50,293 nt of DNA from Candidatus Heimdallarchaeota archaeon (lineage in GTDB: Archaea > Asgardarchaeota > Heimdallarchaeia > Heimdallarchaeales > Kariarchaeaceae), in the NCBI GenBank assembly GCA_021399405.1, contig JAAFKL010000283.1, positions 1-50,293 of the forward strand, in the 5' to 3' direction. Positions 1 through 7,775 of the stretch are shown piece after piece. The position numbers and the translations under genes are program-made. Numbering within the stretch: the first letter of the stretch is position 1; each line of letters begins with the position of its first letter. The notes under the pieces were generated by a model that saw nothing but the letters and a program-made list of their open reading frames with translations, did not search any database and was not told where the DNA came from.

Positions 1-728
1 AAAACCGTGAATAATACTATGAAAAGTCCGAAATTGAGTTCAGATGTTATTTCCCAATTGAAGAAATCTAAGATGCGTCTAATAGTTGGATTACTATTTA
101 ACGATGGGATACGAGCGTTTGGAATAATTGTGTCTGATTGCCCATAGGCATCAGTACTAGATTTATCCACGTAAGGAGAGTACGTTTGCGAGACGAACCA
201 GTAGTTAATCAATGCAATTGCTGTTAAATTCATCATAATTGTAGTTATTACTTCATGTGCTCCCGAATATGCTTTGAGTACTCCAGGTATGAATCCCCAA
301 AATGCACCTCCTAATATTCCTGCGAGTATTGTAGTTGTAATCATAAAAGTCGGATTGTCAAATTGTGACCAGAATTCTGATTCAGGAACTATGTATGCTC
401 CCCAAATTGCTGCAAATCCTCCACCAACCATCATTTGTCCTTGACCACCGATATTGAATAGACCAGCTTTGAAAGCAACTGCAACAGAAAGACCAGTCAA
501 AATAAGTGGCATTGACCAATATATAACTCTGGAGAAATTTAGAGAATTGGAAAAAGTATCTTTTACTGTGAATTGGTATATATCTTCAGTTTTGAAATCA
601 TGTCCTACTAAAGAAAGACTCAGTAAGAAAATTACGATACCTAAAATTGCAAAAGTTAAGCTCAAAATCAACATAATAACTGATTCTTTTTTGCTTTGTG
701 TTTGAAGTAATTCTAATTGTAAACTCAT
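1..728 (-). CDS. ABC transporter permease, BMP/nucleoside family (partial)
   Basis: Inner-membrane permease of a BMP-type ABC importer; characterised members of this class move nucleosides. Only the N-terminal 242 codons lie in the window and the gene runs off the left edge. The reading frame is open from an ATG at 728 and begins MSLQLELLQTQSKKESV. It holds several hydrophobic segments and the family's typical stretch with GLSVAVAFKAGLFNIGGQGQ at about residues 77-96, followed by a conserved EVITTIMMN segment. The start codon overlaps the stop of the upstream ATPase gene by four bases (ATGA), which indicates translational coupling in one operon. A second permease subunit would be expected further left, outside the window. 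Family assignment is firm; the substrate is inferred. Confidence 0.9.
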   Translation of the reverse strand, partial: MSLQLELLQTQSKKESVIMLILSLTFAILGIVIFLLSLSLVGHDFKTEDIYQFTVKDTFSNSLNFSRVIYWSMPLILTGLSVAVAFKAGLFNIGGQGQMMVGGGFAAIWGAYIVPESEFWSQFDNPTFMITTTILAGILGGAFWGFIPGVLKAYSGAHEVITTIMMNLTAIALINYWFVSQTYSPYVDKSSTDAYGQSDTIIPNARIPSLNSNPTIRRILDFFNWEITSELNFGLFIVLFTV

Positions 729-2368
729 GTTTTTGCCTCTCCATCGGTTACTGTTCCACTAGTCATTAATTGTGAAATCTCATTTATTGTATAGTCTTCA
801 ATAGGTCGATAGCTAACTATTTGCCCTTCGTACATTATCATAATATCGTCTGAGAGCTTTAATATTTCATCTAGATCGCTTGATACAAGAATCACACCCA
901 CACCATCATTTCTTAATTCAATTAATTTCTCATGTACATTTTCCATAACTCCAATATCAACTCCACGAGTAGGTTCACTGGCAATTAATAAGCGAGGATT
1001 TTTAGCGAATTCTCTCCCAATAACAACCTTTTGTTGGTTCCCACCACTTAGCTGAGAAATTTTTACCTTTTCATTTTCTGCTCTAACATCAAGGGTGTTG
1101 ATTATCTTCTTAGTGAGCCTTTTCATTAAGTGAACTGGTACTAATAATTTGTTTAGAGGCGCTTGAGGCATGTGTGGTTTATCTTCCTTCTTAACATAAT
1201 CGCGTGCTTTATTTCTTAAATTGTAAAACCCTAACCATACATTCTCAGTTATTGGAAAATCGGATATCAGTCCTTGGGTCGTTCGATCTTCAGGTATAAA
1301 TGCAATATCTAATTTGTAGATATCCAACGTGGACTTATTAATTAAATTTACTTGATCACCATCTTTCAAAACGAGATTTATGGTGCCATCTACTCCGCTT
1401 CGTAGACCCATAATACCTTCAATCAATTCTGACTGACCATTCCCATGAACACCAGCTACACCAAGAATTCTTGATGTATATACATCGAAGGAAGCCTTTG
1501 AAATATGCTCTACACCATGAGTATCGGTTACAGAAAAATCTTTTACTTCTAAGATCATGTCTTTTGCTTCTGATTTAACTCTGTCTAATTTTGTAACAAT
1601 TTTTCGTCCTACAATCATTTGAGCTAATTCTTCTTTGGTTGTATTCTTTGGAAGTACTTCTCCAACTATTTCTCCACGCCTAATTGTCACAATACGATCT
1701 GCAATTTCTAAGGGTTCATGGAGTTTATGCGAAATAAATATGATTGAAGTCCCTGCTGCTTTTAACTCACGAATAGTCACAAATAGATCTTTGACTTCAG
1801 TTGGAGTTAAAACCGCAGTTGGTTCATCTAAAATCAATAATTTTGCATTTCTATATAGTTGTTTTAAAATTTCAACTCGTTGTTTAAGGCCGACTGGTAA
1901 ATCTTCGATTAAAGCATCAGGATCAATTTCCATTGCAAATTTTTCACTCAATTTGCGTACCTCATCTCGTGATTTTTCTGCATCAATAATACCGTAATTA
2001 GAGTATTCTTCTCCAAAGGTTATGTTTTCACTAACGGAGAAAATATCAATTAACTGAAAATGTTGATAAACCATACCAATCCCTAATTTCATAGAGAATC
2101 GAGGATTTTTCATTATTATTTCCTGAAGTTCTTTTTCGCCATTACCTGTGAAAAAATTAGTGTCTATTGAGATATTACCCTCAGTAGGCTTCACAAGACC
2201 AGAAATAATTTTCATTAGGGTTGATTTTCCAGATCCGTTCTCACCCAACAAAGCTAGAATTTCGCCTTCACGAATTTCTAATGAAATTTTGTTCAGTGCT
2301 TGAATCTCCCCAAAAGACTTTGAAATCTTGTCAAGTTTAATAATTACATTATCTTCTGTATTGGTCAA
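725..2368 (-). CDS. BMP-type ABC transporter ATPase with two ABC domains
   Basis: Energises uptake through the adjacent permease. The 547-residue protein carries two tandem ABC domains, as in the nucleoside/ribose class. Domain 1 has Walker A GENGSGKS at residues 43-50, signature LPVGLKQRVEI at 157-167 and Walker B LLILDEP at 177-183. Domain 2 has a degenerate P-loop (GVHGNGQS, about residue 311) that lacks the Walker lysine, but keeps an LSGGNQQKV signature and LLIASEP. This asymmetry is normal for the family and implies that one ATP site is weak. The gene lies 73 bases downstream of the binding-protein gene and overlaps the permease by four bases. Function is confident; the exact ligand is not readable from sequence. 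Confidence 0.95.
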   Translation of the reverse strand: MTNTEDNVIIKLDKISKSFGEIQALNKISLEIREGEILALLGENGSGKSTLMKIISGLVKPTEGNISIDTNFFTGNGEKELQEIIMKNPRFSMKLGIGMVYQHFQLIDIFSVSENITFGEEYSNYGIIDAEKSRDEVRKLSEKFAMEIDPDALIEDLPVGLKQRVEILKQLYRNAKLLILDEPTAVLTPTEVKDLFVTIRELKAAGTSIIFISHKLHEPLEIADRIVTIRRGEIVGEVLPKNTTKEELAQMIVGRKIVTKLDRVKSEAKDMILEVKDFSVTDTHGVEHISKASFDVYTSRILGVAGVHGNGQSELIEGIMGLRSGVDGTINLVLKDGDQVNLINKSTLDIYKLDIAFIPEDRTTQGLISDFPITENVWLGFYNLRNKARDYVKKEDKPHMPQAPLNKLLVPVHLMKRLTKKIINTLDVRAENEKVKISQLSGGNQQKVVIGREFAKNPRLLIASEPTRGVDIGVMENVHEKLIELRNDGVGVILVSSDLDEILKLSDDIMIMYEGQIVSYRPIEDYTINEISQLMTSGTVTDGEAKT

Positions 2369-2441
2369 TAAATCTGAGTAGTAAATTGAGTATTTAGATT
2401 TTAACTTGAAATATATAGAATTTTAATTTAAGTAATTAATT

Positions 2442-3674
2442 TTACTTTCTTTTTCTTAGAATGAATACAGTAGCAAAAAGTGAGAATGTGATGGGGATGA
2501 TTGAAATTGGAACTCCACCTTCTTCAGAAACAGACACTGATGTAATAACAGATGTTACTGTGGTTGGTTCTTCAGAGGTTGTTGTTGGAGCTGCTCCACA
2601 AGGATGTGCAACTGAATTAAATTCAGCATCAACAACAATTCTAGACTCATTGATGTAAATTGATCCATCGATAATACCAGGTGATAAGGAATTTACGTAT
2701 GCTAATCTTGTTGTGGTTCCACAAACGGCATTTGCTTCAGCTTGAGTGTGTTCCATTTCAGTGATACTAACTCCACCTTCTTCGAGACCAAGTACTTGTG
2801 TACCATTATCCCATGTACCATCAACTTTAGCATCGATTTGTGATTTTACAGCAACATCAACTCTCTTAAGCATGGAAGTTAATACAGTTCCTTTCTTAAG
2901 ATGATCTTGGTTAGAATCTACACCGATTGCATATGTTTTAGAACCAGCATCTGTTGCTTCTTGTGCTGCATCAAATACACCAAGTCCGGTACCACCAGCT
3001 GCAGAAAATATAATATCAACACCAGTATCAATCATTGATTGTGCAACAGTTTTACCACCAGCTAAATCACCCCATGGGTTTGCTGCATCAGGGGAATAAG
3101 CCCATGTAACAGTTATTGCTGGGTTAATCCATTTAGCACCTTGTTCAAATCCAGATCCAAACCTATTGATCAATGGAATATCTAATCCACCTAAGAAACC
3201 AAGTTTGTTAGATTCTGTTGTTAAAGCTGCCATTGCACCTGCAAGGAAACTTCCTTCTTGTTCTTTGAACACAATGTTAGCTACATTTGGTAATGGAACT
3301 ACTGAATCAATTAGAGTGAAATCTGTACCAGGATTAGCAAGTGCAGTTGCGTTTAATCCACCAGCAGATGAGAACCCGATTGCAATGACTAAATCGTTTT
3401 CAGAATCAGCTCCGAAATTGAGTAGTTGGGTGTTAATAGCTGGAACATCTTTTGGTTCAACTGTAGTAACACTAATATTGTGTTGAATACGAGCTTGCAA
3501 TAATCCAGCATTAGCTGCATCATTAAAACTTTGATCACCAAGACCACCTGTACTGAATACGACTGCAACAACAGCGTCATAACCCTGTGTGTTAGCTTGT
3601 GCAGTTCTTACAGCACTAGACATACCCATAGCGAGCAAGGTAATAAATAATAAAGTAAAAATACTTCTTTTCAT
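2442..3674 (-). CDS. BMP family substrate-binding protein with C-terminal membrane anchor
   Basis: Extracellular binding protein of the importer, 410 residues. An N-terminal signal peptide (MKRSIFTLLFITLLAMGMSS) is followed by the BMP/PnrA periplasmic-binding fold: VVFSTGGLGDQSFNDAANAG, the NIVFKEQEGSFLAGAMAAL region, and IFSAAGGTGLGVFDAAQE. No lipobox cysteine follows the signal peptide. Instead the mature domain ends in a Ser/Thr/Glu-rich stalk (about residues 365-388) and a single hydrophobic segment with an RKRK tail, so the protein is probably held at the surface by its C-terminus. BMP proteins bind purine nucleosides or related ligands. A TATA box lies about 22 bases before the ATG, suggesting a leaderless or nearly leaderless transcript. 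Confidence 0.93.
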   Translation of the reverse strand: MKRSIFTLLFITLLAMGMSSAVRTAQANTQGYDAVVAVVFSTGGLGDQSFNDAANAGLLQARIQHNISVTTVEPKDVPAINTQLLNFGADSENDLVIAIGFSSAGGLNATALANPGTDFTLIDSVVPLPNVANIVFKEQEGSFLAGAMAALTTESNKLGFLGGLDIPLINRFGSGFEQGAKWINPAITVTWAYSPDAANPWGDLAGGKTVAQSMIDTGVDIIFSAAGGTGLGVFDAAQEATDAGSKTYAIGVDSNQDHLKKGTVLTSMLKRVDVAVKSQIDAKVDGTWDNGTQVLGLEEGGVSITEMEHTQAEANAVCGTTTRLAYVNSLSPGIIDGSIYINESRIVVDAEFNSVAHPCGAAPTTTSEEPTTVTSVITSVSVSEEGGVPISIIPITFSLFATVFILRKRK

Positions 3675-4018
3675 TTGTTTTGTTTCCTGTCTTATATATA
3701 CAACTCTCGTATAATAAAGAACAATCGATTTGTAATAAAATGCTTTATAATCTTATTTATCACCTATTGTTCAAAGATAGGTTACATTATTAACATACAT
3801 CTATCATCATAAAATAGTCAATGTTGTCATTTCTTAATATCTGTTTTAGCACAAAAACTATAATCAGAACCAAATACAAGTAAAATTCAATTAACAACTG
3901 TGAATTAATTTTATTTAACATCTGTGCTTATTTGGAAATTGGATTTACACAGGTAATCTATATTAATTAGGATATTTGACAATCGGATTAGTATGATTCC
4001 CGCCAACTACTAATATGA
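3675..4018. other. 344-base intergenic region between transporter operon and hydrolase
   Basis: Both flanking genes are on the minus strand, so this stretch holds the transporter promoter at its left end and the 3' end of the hydrolase transcript at its right. Apart from the TATA box at 3692-3700 it is AT-rich with many stops in all frames. I see no ORF, tRNA or strong inverted repeat. Confidence 0.5.
3692..3700 (-). promoter_or_regulatory. TATA box of the BMP transporter operon
   Basis: The minus strand reads TATATATAA centred about 22 bases before the ATG at 3674. This spacing suits an archaeal TATA box with transcription starting at or next to the start codon. It is the only strong candidate upstream of the three-gene transporter operon. 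Confidence 0.55.
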
Positions 4019-4774
4019 TCATAAAAAATTTTCAAGGAAGAAATCTCTTGCGATTTCTGAGACTCGCAAAGCAGAATCATCTTTTGCTAAATTATGATCC
4101 AAATTTTCTTCAATTTGAATAATATGGTGATATTTTGGATCGAGTTCTTTCTTAATTAGATTTGGACTAAATAATATATCACTTTTACTAGTTAAAATTT
4201 TAGATGGTAGCTTTTCAAATACTTCTTGAGAATACTCTGGAGGATTAATTGACATCTGAATGGCAAAAGCTTTAGCGAAATCATCATACTGAGGTAGCTT
4301 AATTACACCAGAATCCTCCATAAATTTTCCAATCAAATTCATATTGATTTCCTTGGATAATACATCAAAATTCAATACTGGACTCCACAGAAATAAGGAT
4401 GAAACAATAGAGCTGGCATTTGCCAGACAAACTGCAATCGAACCTCCAAATGATTCTGCATATAGACCAATCTTGGGATATATCTCATCATATTCAGTTG
4501 CAAAATATTCAATTATTTTCTTTGCTAAATTAAATGAATTACGATAAGTATAGAACCCTTCGGACTCTCTAATCCCGGGGAAATCAAATGCAAAGAAGGC
4601 AATCCCAACATCTGTTAACATTTTTGCAAGAGTGTTGAGCTCCTCAGATGGTTTACGTCCGGGTAGGCCATGAAGGCGAATTACTAGAGCTTCGGTCATA
4701 CCGTCAGGTAAGAATAAAATATTAGATAAATTATATTCTTCGAATATTCCCTCTTTTAGCTCTAATTGCCTCAT
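4019..4774 (-). CDS. alpha/beta hydrolase
   Basis: Predicted cytoplasmic serine hydrolase of 251 residues with the alpha/beta-hydrolase layout. It has an oxyanion HGLPG motif at residues 35-39, a FDFPG strand-turn near 63-67, a nucleophile elbow YAESFGG with Ser108, and a late histidine in NLDHNLAK (about residue 227) as likely catalytic base. The acid is probably in the KSDILFSP segment, where other members carry Asp. The closest architectural match is the BAAT/dienelactone/S9-like esterase group. The elbow has Ala where many members have Gly (AESFG). The natural substrate cannot be told from sequence. No operon partner is evident. Confidence 0.85.
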   Translation of the reverse strand: MRQLELKEGIFEEYNLSNILFLPDGMTEALVIRLHGLPGRKPSEELNTLAKMLTDVGIAFFAFDFPGIRESEGFYTYRNSFNLAKKIIEYFATEYDEIYPKIGLYAESFGGSIAVCLANASSIVSSLFLWSPVLNFDVLSKEINMNLIGKFMEDSGVIKLPQYDDFAKAFAIQMSINPPEYSQEVFEKLPSKILTSKSDILFSPNLIKKELDPKYHHIIQIEENLDHNLAKDDSALRVSEIARDFFLENFL

Positions 4775-4886
4775 ATCTTAAAATTTACAATCTATTTATA
4801 CTAATTTCGGATGGACTGATATCATCACATCCAATTTTGCCTTATTTTATAACAATATAATACTACAATTCACTTATTGATTAGTG

Positions 4887-5213
4887 TTATTTACTATGTT
4901 TGTAATGATTATTCAAGATGTCGGAAAGCTTTTTGATCAACATTTTCTCATCATTATCGAGTACTCCATCGACTTTTGCAATTAATTCAGCTCGATCAAT
5001 AATCATTTGCTTAAGATCATCCAATCTCTCTGCTTCATTTGAATCAATCAAACCATCGCTTAATGATTCCTTTAAGATTAAGCTGTATGAATCAGCGTCA
5101 ATTCGGACTTGATCAATTATATCCTTCTCTTCAGGTGTTATTATTCCATCATTTTTTGCTGTGGTCATTAATTCACGAACAGTTAATTCAAATGTAGATT
5201 CATCACTAGTCAT
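4887..5213 (-). CDS. small acidic protein with three DG-containing repeats (TerB-like)
   Basis: A 108-residue acidic, all-helical-looking protein without signal peptide or membrane segment. Three similar units can be seen: AKNDGIITPEEKDII, LSDGLIDSNEAERL and AKVDGVLDNDEKMLI. Each has a D/N-D-G-x-I/L-(T/D)-x-x-E pattern spaced about 30 residues apart. The pattern recalls TerB/tellurite-resistance helical domains (VDGxhxxxEhxxh) and superficially EF-hands, though the loops are too short for a canonical 12-residue EF-hand. It could be a metal-binding or scaffold protein. Function is unknown; the repeat structure is directly visible. Confidence 0.7.
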   Translation of the reverse strand: MTSDESTFELTVRELMTTAKNDGIITPEEKDIIDQVRIDADSYSLILKESLSDGLIDSNEAERLDDLKQMIIDRAELIAKVDGVLDNDEKMLIKKLSDILNNHYKHSK

Positions 5214-5426
5214 TCAATTATCCTCTAATCTAGTTTAAATTAGAGGTTATTTATCTATTGTCGCTATTTAAAATTTAATCTCTAATTTTATTAACGAAAT
5301 TCCCAATGGAGAATCTACTGTCATTAATTCAGTTAGTTCTCACTTTCATAAAAATGATGAACAAATTTGCTGTAAGAAATTAGGAATAAAACAAAATTTA
5401 ATTTGAGTCAATAAGACATTATTATA

Positions 5427-5837
5427 ATGAATGCTTCAATTAAGGACATTGAACTGTTTTTACGAACTCCTGGGAAAATCGCCATTCTTGGTGCATCCAC
5501 CAATACAGAAAAGGCAGGATATTTTGTGCCAAAATATCTACGAAAGATAGGATTTGATACTTTACTTATTAACCCCATAGTTGATGAAATTGAAGGAATT
5601 CCAACTTACAAAAGTTTGGATGATTTACCTATCAAAGAATTGAAAGGAATTATTATTTATCGAAGATTACCAGCTGCAGAAGAGATCGCTTTGAATGCAA
5701 TTGACCTCGGAATTCCCGTCATTTGGTTACCTCTAAGAATAACATCAGTTAAAGCTAAAGCTAAGGCAAATCAAATGGATATAATGTTTGTTGAAGATAA
5801 TTGTCCTTTAGACATTGGTGAGAAATTAAAAATTTAG
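5427..5837 (+). CDS. CoA-binding domain protein
   Basis: A 136-residue protein made of a single Rossmann-type CoA_binding_2 domain, the YccU/YneT family. The N-terminal strand and loop KIAILGASTNTEKAG (residues 17-31) is the nucleotide-binding turn. It is followed by VPKYLRKIGFDTLLINP, YKSLDDLP and a late VIWLPL segment, all in the family's usual order. Family length is 120-150 residues, so the gene is complete. The domain resembles the N-terminal part of succinyl-CoA synthetase alpha, but no catalytic partner is present. The role is probably CoA binding or CoA-linked regulation. It is convergent with the thioredoxin reductase gene, six bases away. Confidence 0.9.
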   Translation: MNASIKDIELFLRTPGKIAILGASTNTEKAGYFVPKYLRKIGFDTLLINPIVDEIEGIPTYKSLDDLPIKELKGIIIYRRLPAAEEIALNAIDLGIPVIWLPLRITSVKAKAKANQMDIMFVEDNCPLDIGEKLKI

Positions 5838-5843
5838 AATAAA

Positions 5844-7253
5844 TTAATAACTATTCTCAGCAATTTTTAGGAGATCCTCCTCTAGGTTGCTATATTTTGG
5901 TTTTTCAATTATTCGAGTAATTTCTTGATTGTTTGAATCTGATATGATGAATGTTGGGATTTTCTTTATGTTAAACTTGTCAATAATACCCTCTTCATCT
6001 CTATCTCGGATTTCAACCTCCCAAGGAAGTTGTTCAACAATCCTTGCCATTTTAGGTACATTCCGTCTACAATCTGGACACCATTTTGCAGATATTACAG
6101 TTACTTTTGCATTGGGTAGTAATTCCTTGACTTTCGATAATGTATCAATTCTGGGAATATATCTATCATATCCTGCAGCGAAACCTGAATCAGATTGAAC
6201 GTAATCGTATAGTTCACTAATAGTAGATTCAACGACTTTCACATCTGTTGAAGTCTCAGGTTTTTGAAGTGATGATTTCTTTCCACCCCATTGCGTAGTT
6301 TTTAGTTTTGATAAACTCACACCTAATGATTTAATATAATCAATTGCCTCAATGGCTGCTCGTGCTCCATCTCCAGATGATACTATCGCTTGTTTTGCTT
6401 TTCCGCCAGTAATATCACCAGCAGCATAGAATCCAGTAATGTTGGTCGATTGTTCCTTATCCACTTTGATGAATTGACCATCCAATTCCACACCCAAACC
6501 TGATGCAATAGCGGAAGATGGTAATACTCCAACTTCAATAAATACGGCGTTAACAGCCACTTCTTGATCCATTCCACTATGTCTAAATTTAAACCCAGTA
6601 ACTCCATCATCATTTCCAAAAATTTCTATTGCTTTAGAATTTTCAAATAAATCCACATTTGGATTTGAATCAAGTTCATCAACTAGACTAGAATCTGCAC
6701 CCAGTCTAGCTTTAGTTGAAATTAAAGAAACTTTAGAGGCTATTGATGTCATACGTAGGGCTGCTTGAACGGCTTCATCGCCAAAACCAACAATGGCAAT
6801 TGGTTGATCTTTGTATAGTGGGCCATCGCAGATGGTACAATAACCTACACCTTTATTCGTGAATTCCTCTTCACCCTTTGCACCTAGTTTTTTGTGTTTT
6901 GTCCCAGAAGCAAGAATTACTGCATAAGCACAATCTGATTCACCATCCCCATCAAATAAGGAATAAATCCCATTAGAATCACGTGTAATTTGCTTAATTT
7001 GTTTATCAACCAAGTTTGCTCCAACTTCTGTTGCATGAGAGACCATACTTTCGATTAATTCAATTCCAGATGTAGATTTTACACTGAGGTAATTTTCAAT
7101 TACTCCTGCCTTTGCAAGTTGGCTGCTATATGGATCTCCATAAACTATAGTTTTGAGACCAGCTCTCGCACAATAAAGAGCTGCTGCAAGCCCTGCTGGG
7201 CCAGCACCAATAATGGCTATATCATTTTTTTCGTCAGGTGAGCACGTCGTCAT
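5844..7253 (-). CDS. thioredoxin reductase fused to C-terminal thioredoxin-like domain
   Basis: Flavoprotein disulfide reductase of 469 residues. FAD-binding motif IGAGPAGLAAALYCARAG lies at 15-32, the redox-active pair is C139-T-I-C142, the NAD(P)-binding VGFGDEAVQAA at 155-165, and a second FAD contact is GFYAAGDITGG near 275. After a linker (about 300-365) comes a thioredoxin/glutaredoxin-like domain with WCPDC (C392, C395) and a cis-proline in KKIPTF. The fusion would pass electrons from NAD(P)H through FAD to its own thioredoxin, so it should act as a self-contained disulfide reductase, as in AhpF-like or NTRC-like proteins. Residues of the typical HRRxxxR NADPH 2'-phosphate site are not obvious, so the NADH/NADPH preference is open. 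Confidence 0.93.
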   Translation of the reverse strand: MTTCSPDEKNDIAIIGAGPAGLAAALYCARAGLKTIVYGDPYSSQLAKAGVIENYLSVKSTSGIELIESMVSHATEVGANLVDKQIKQITRDSNGIYSLFDGDGESDCAYAVILASGTKHKKLGAKGEEEFTNKGVGYCTICDGPLYKDQPIAIVGFGDEAVQAALRMTSIASKVSLISTKARLGADSSLVDELDSNPNVDLFENSKAIEIFGNDDGVTGFKFRHSGMDQEVAVNAVFIEVGVLPSSAIASGLGVELDGQFIKVDKEQSTNITGFYAAGDITGGKAKQAIVSSGDGARAAIEAIDYIKSLGVSLSKLKTTQWGGKKSSLQKPETSTDVKVVESTISELYDYVQSDSGFAAGYDRYIPRIDTLSKVKELLPNAKVTVISAKWCPDCRRNVPKMARIVEQLPWEVEIRDRDEEGIIDKFNIKKIPTFIISDSNNQEITRIIEKPKYSNLEEDLLKIAENSY

Positions 7254-7399
7254 GTTTTTCCTCCAGATTAATTCCCTTAAAACCTAATCCTGTTCATCTT
7301 AATTTAAGGTTTGGTAATTTCTATTAAAATGAATATTGTGAAAGATTATTTTATTACAAAACTAACCTACAGAATACAACTTTACAATTTTATAACTAA

Positions 7400-7627
7400 T
7401 TAAAATTTTACAATCTGAATTAAGAAGAGAACCCCATAAAATACTGCAATCAATGCTATCAATAATGCCAAAGGTACAACAACCACTACTTGAATCAATC
7501 GGTCTCTTGGGAGATGCTCCCTTTCATCCCAAGTTCGAGAAGCCAATCTTACAACTTTATGGATTATCTCGAAAAATATTCCTAGGACAATTATTATTGC
7601 TAGCAGTTGCTCTATAATGGTTGCCAC
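7400..7627 (-). CDS. small two-TM membrane protein
   Basis: A 75-residue protein with two hydrophobic segments (about residues 5-25 and 46-72) separated by a charged loop containing WDEREHLPRDR. No family is recognised. The clean ATG start, intergenic spacing on both sides and the alternating hydrophobic/charged pattern support a real gene. It sits between thioredoxin reductase and the oxidoreductase alpha subunit, all on the minus strand. No function is proposed. Confidence 0.6.
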   Translation of the reverse strand: MATIIEQLLAIIIVLGIFFEIIHKVVRLASRTWDEREHLPRDRLIQVVVVVPLALLIALIAVFYGVLFLIQIVKF

Positions 7628-7775
7628 ATTTGAAACATAACATAATTGGATTTATTATTAACTTGTCTTTGTTGAAATGACGGACAAATAGTGATCAATT
7701 AATGTGATAAATACGATTAGTATTTCCTCTTGCCGTTATGAGTAAAATGAAAATTTGTAGTGTGAGAAAACAAGT

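Noticed and set aside
454..705. 83-codon plus-strand open frame
   Set aside because: It lies inside the ABC permease gene on the opposite strand, whose frame is continuous and matches the family.
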